Origin: Iamia sp035575815
Lineage (GTDB): Bacteria; Actinomycetota; Acidimicrobiia; Acidimicrobiales; Iamiaceae
Direction: 5' to 3'
NCBI RefSeq assembly: GCF_035575815.1
Contig: NZ_DATLXO010000134.1
Location: 1 to 9,136, forward strand
Length of the DNA: 9,136 nt
Shown: positions 6,907 through 9,136 of the stretch, in pieces
Layout: each line of letters opens with the position of its first letter
Position numbering within the stretch: position 1 is the stretch's first letter
Made by a program: the position numbers and the translations under genes
Notes under the pieces: model-generated
What the model was told of the DNA's origin: nothing
Database searches by the model: none
Seen by the model: only the letters and a program-made list of their open reading frames with translations

Positions 6907-7647
6907 ATGACCCCCGACGCCGTCGCCTCCGCCACTGCCTCCGTGGTGAGCGGCCTGGCCAGCCACTTCATGACCGATCCCGCCACCTACGTCCTCGGAG
7001 CCGACCTGGGCTTCGACGGCATCGACTTCTACCTCGCGGGACGAGGAGGCGCCCTGGGCGACGTGACCGGTGACGTCGTGGCCTCAGCCCTCGTCTTCTT
7101 CTCGCCCGCCACGGTCATCGAGGGCTGGGACCGGGCCCGGAGCGTGATGGCCCCCCACCAGGCGGCGCAGCACTTCATCAGCACCGGCCACGACTGGGCC
7201 GACGCCCACCTGACGAACGACGCCGACCTGGGCCGCCTGGCCGACCTGCTCGGCACCATGATCCGAGGCGCCAGCCCCGCCGGGGCCCCGCTGTTCGCAG
7301 CCTGGCGGACCCAGGCCGAACCCGGTGCGGACCGTCCCCGGGCGCTGGTGCTGCACCGCCTGAACGTGGTGCGCGAGCTGCGCGGCGCCCTCCACGGCGC
7401 TGCCGTCCTGGCCCACGGGCTCAGCCCCCACCAGGCGGTCAGCATCCGCCAGCCTTCCATGCTCGGCCTGTTCGGTTGGGGAGCGCCCCACCCCGACGCC
7501 GAGCGCGCCACCGAGCACTCCGAGTGGGTCGCGTCGGAGGCCGCGACCGACCGGGCCCTCGCCCCCGCCTACGCCACCCTCACCGAGGACCAGCGCCACG
7601 AGCTCTGCGATCTCCTGGCCACCCTCGACGCCACCAGGACGGCCTGA
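6907..7647 (+). CDS. SCO6745-like family protein, probably all-helical
   Basis: This 246-aa protein is soluble, rich in Ala, Leu and His, and without a signal peptide or membrane segment. It matches my recollection of the actinobacterial SCO6745 family: an N-terminal segment with a Gly-Leu/Phe-Asp pattern (LGADLGFDGIDFYLAGRGG) and ALGDV followed by VVASALVFFSPATVIEGW. A central LFAAW then leads to the signature-like VLHRLNVVRELRGALHGAA (conserved form LxxLREHRGxxH). In relatives the helix has Glu-His-Arg-Gly; here it is ELRG. The molecular role of the family is not established. The ATG at 6907 is supported by GGAG at 6897-6900, 6 nt upstream; longer in-frame starts would run through the divergent promoter region. 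It converges on the LLM gene with a 42-nt gap. The coding call is firm; the family call is moderate. Confidence 0.75.
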   Translation: MTPDAVASATASVVSGLASHFMTDPATYVLGADLGFDGIDFYLAGRGGALGDVTGDVVASALVFFSPATVIEGWDRARSVMAPHQAAQHFISTGHDWADAHLTNDADLGRLADLLGTMIRGASPAGAPLFAAWRTQAEPGADRPRALVLHRLNVVRELRGALHGAAVLAHGLSPHQAVSIRQPSMLGLFGWGAPHPDAERATEHSEWVASEAATDRALAPAYATLTEDQRHELCDLLATLDATRTA

Positions 7648-7666
7648 TCCACGGCGTCAGCCGACA

Positions 7667-7679
7667 GTCGAGAGTCGAC
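7667..7679. terminator. Small hairpin between convergent genes
   Basis: GTCGA (7667-7671) and TCGAC (7675-7679) form a 5-bp stem with a 3-nt loop in the 42-nt gap between convergent stops. The hexamer CGACAG flanks it as a direct repeat (7662 and 7676). A bidirectional terminator would be expected here, but the stem is short and no T-run follows in either direction. Confidence 0.2.
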
Positions 7680-7689
7680 AGCCCGACCG

Positions 7690-8649
7690 TCACCTCGGGG
7701 CGAGGTCGCGGGCCGCCTGCACCGGGTCGAGACCGAAGGGCAGCACCGCCAGGGCCGGGCACGTGATGCCGTTGGCGACGTAGCGGTCGATGTGCTCGCG
7801 GCACTCCTCGGGCGATCCGTGCACGATCAGCTCGTCGACCACCCGGTCGGGGATGGCGGCGAGGGCGGCCTTGCGATCGCCCGCCTTCCATGCGTCCCAC
7901 ATGGGCCCGAGCGCCTCGCCCCGCCCGACCCACTCGTGGAACGCGGCGTAGACGGGCACGTTCAGATAGGCGGCGATGGCGTAGCGGCCCATGGCCCGCA
8001 CCGTGTCGGTGTCGGTGGTGGGGGCCACGAAGATGCGGGCCACGACCTCTTTGCCCTCCCCGCCCGCGTGCACGTGCGGGGTCACGGTCGGAACGTCGTC
8101 CGCGGCCAGCCAGTTCACGATGGCGCCGTCACCCTCGCGGCCGGCGAGGCGGAGCATCCCCTGGCGCAGCGCCGCGACGAGGATGCGGGGCTGCTGCTCG
8201 GGCACCACCCCCAGCTTGAAGCCGTCGACCGAGAACGTGTCGTAGGCCTCCTTGACCTTCTCGCCGGTGAGGGCGGTGCGCAGGAAGCGGACCGTGTCGC
8301 GCACCTTCTTGTAGGGCTCGTCGAAGTCCAGGCCGTTCCACCGCTCGACGATCACGTCGGAGGAGGTGCCGATGCCGAACGCCACGCGACCGGGCGCGGC
8401 GTCGGCGAGCGAGGCCACGCACTGGGCGAGGGTGGCGGGCCCGCGGGTGAAGGCGGGGACGATGGCGCTGCCCAGCCGCAGGGTCGGCGCCCACACCGAC
8501 GCCAGGGCCAACGGTGTGAAGCCGTCGGCTCCGTTGGCCTCGGCCGACCACACGTCGGTGTAGCCGAGGTCGGCCAGCTCCGCGACGGCGTCCCGCTGGG
8601 CGTGGAGGGGGATGCCGTCGAAGGGGATGGTCATGCCGTAGCGCTGCAT
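7690..8649 (-). CDS. LLM-class (luciferase-like) oxidoreductase, probably F420-dependent
   Basis: This 319-aa protein is a luciferase-like monooxygenase-fold (TIM-barrel) oxidoreductase; actinobacterial members mostly use coenzyme F420. Family marks are the start MQRYGMTIPFDG; AELADLGYTDVWSAE (23-37), where most relatives have WxxEH; APTLRLGSAIVP (54-65); TLAQCVASLADAAPGRVAFG (73-92), then IGTSS; ERWNGLDFDEPYKKVRD (102-118); and PRILVAALRQGMLRLAGREG (154-173). The C-terminus has the usual GSPEECREHIDRYVANGI (278-295). It resembles the group containing Rv3093c, but I cannot confirm the subfamily or substrate. The ATG at 8649 is natural: it gives the family N-terminus, and a TACGGT hexamer lies 7 nt upstream with no ribosome site, suggesting leaderless transcription. 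The upstream gene on the same strand is a short-chain dehydrogenase, 57 nt away. Confidence 0.92.
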   Translation of the reverse strand: MQRYGMTIPFDGIPLHAQRDAVAELADLGYTDVWSAEANGADGFTPLALASVWAPTLRLGSAIVPAFTRGPATLAQCVASLADAAPGRVAFGIGTSSDVIVERWNGLDFDEPYKKVRDTVRFLRTALTGEKVKEAYDTFSVDGFKLGVVPEQQPRILVAALRQGMLRLAGREGDGAIVNWLAADDVPTVTPHVHAGGEGKEVVARIFVAPTTDTDTVRAMGRYAIAAYLNVPVYAAFHEWVGRGEALGPMWDAWKAGDRKAALAAIPDRVVDELIVHGSPEECREHIDRYVANGITCPALAVLPFGLDPVQAARDLAPR

Positions 8650-8656
8650 GCGACCG

Positions 8657-8662
8657 ACCGTA
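8657..8662 (-). promoter_or_regulatory. Candidate -10 element for leaderless LLM oxidoreductase mRNA
   Basis: On the minus strand TACGGT fits TAnnnT and ends 7 nt before the A of the ATG at 8649. It lies in the 57-nt gap after the dehydrogenase stop, so the LLM gene may be transcribed separately. The -35 is not clear. Confidence 0.4.
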
Positions 8663-8706
8663 CCGCCCCCTGCGGGTCAGCTCAGCCGGGGGTGCGACAG
8701 ACGACC

Positions 8707-9135
8707 TCAGGGGCGGCGGAGGGCGGGATGCTGGCGGGCCAGGAGCGGCAGCAGCACCGTCTTGGGCGTGATCCGCCCGGCGTAGGCCCCGATCGCGTTG
8801 GCGGCGCCGGGGATGACGACGGTGCGCCCTTTCACCAGGCCCTCGACGCCGACCCGGGCCACGTCGGGGGCCGGTACCCACATGAAGCGGGGCAGGGCGC
8901 CGTTCGACTCGGACTCGCTCAGCCCCGCCGTCTCGCCGAAGCCGGTCCTGACCGGCCCCGGGCACAGCGCGGTGACGGCCACGCCGGTGCCCCGCAGCTC
9001 GGCGGCGGTGGCCTGGGAGTAGGCCAGGACGAAGGCCTTGGCCCCGCCGTAGCCGGCCTGGCCGGGGAGCGGCTGGAAGGCGGCCACCGAGGCCACGTTC
9101 AGCACCCCGCCGGCGCCCCGTGCGACGAAGCCCGG
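8707..9135 (-). CDS. Short-chain dehydrogenase/reductase, DltE/YqjQ-like (N-terminus cut by window edge)
   Basis: The visible 142 residues are the C-terminal half of a classical SDR oxidoreductase. In order they show GGVLNVASVAAFQPLPG with catalytic Ser (visible residue 16), YGGAK with the catalytic Tyr-x-x-x-Lys (29 and 33), and ELRGTGVAVTALCPGPVRTGF, the usual segment after the active site. A later ARVGVEGLVKGRTVVIPG motif, followed by basic and hydrophobic residues, is typical of the YqjQ/DltE-like group. The Rossmann glycine motif and NAG lie outside the window. The active site seen here is complete. Its substrate cannot be told from sequence. It is followed by the LLM oxidoreductase gene on the same strand, so the two may act in one redox pathway, although the LLM gene has a candidate promoter of its own. 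Confidence 0.93.
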   Translation of the reverse strand, partial: PGFVARGAGGVLNVASVAAFQPLPGQAGYGGAKAFVLAYSQATAAELRGTGVAVTALCPGPVRTGFGETAGLSESESNGALPRFMWVPAPDVARVGVEGLVKGRTVVIPGAANAIGAYAGRITPKTVLLPLLARQHPALRRP

Positions 9136-9136
9136 C

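Overview
The window is about 70% GC, with a strong preference for G or C at third codon positions, several GTG starts and candidate leaderless promoters. Together with an F420-type luciferase-like oxidoreductase and an SCO6745-like protein, this points to a high-GC actinobacterium. Acidimicrobiia is a reasonable guess, but the sequence alone does not prove it. Both edges cut through genes: a response regulator on the left lacks its C-terminus, and a short-chain dehydrogenase on the right lacks its N-terminus.

Left part (1-5466). An OmpR-family response regulator reads leftward. A GC-rich divergent promoter region holding a 14-bp perfect palindrome separates it from a tightly packed rightward set: MoxR AAA+ ATPase, DUF58 protein, and a membrane-anchored VWA protein. 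The same order is found in many actinobacteria, for example the Rv1479-Rv1481 region of Mycobacterium tuberculosis. The MoxR ATPase probably acts as a chaperone on the metal-binding (MIDAS) proteins encoded after it. A pyruvate kinase gene follows. It is best started at a GTG that sits 7 nt after a -10-like hexamer, so it may have its own leaderless promoter.

Middle part (5467-6114). No intact gene of normal size is visible here. The stretch looks like a graveyard. It holds a clear but frameshifted internal fragment of a FabF-type beta-ketoacyl-ACP synthase. It also holds a diverged 50-bp direct repeat whose differences follow codon logic, and a short protein-like tail ending at a TAG. This is the most unusual part of the window.

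Right part (6115-9136). Two small predicted membrane proteins (75 and 124 aa) form a leftward operon with good Shine-Dalgarno sites, an inverted repeat just upstream, and a 12-codon ORF overlapping the end. Divergent from them is a gene resembling the actinobacterial SCO6745 family. It converges with a leftward pair: a luciferase-like (LLM class, probably F420-dependent) oxidoreductase and, upstream of it, the partial short-chain dehydrogenase.

I found no CRISPR array, tRNA, rRNA, insertion sequence or convincing new defence system. The best candidates for something undescribed are the small membrane-protein pair and the repeat-bearing relic region.
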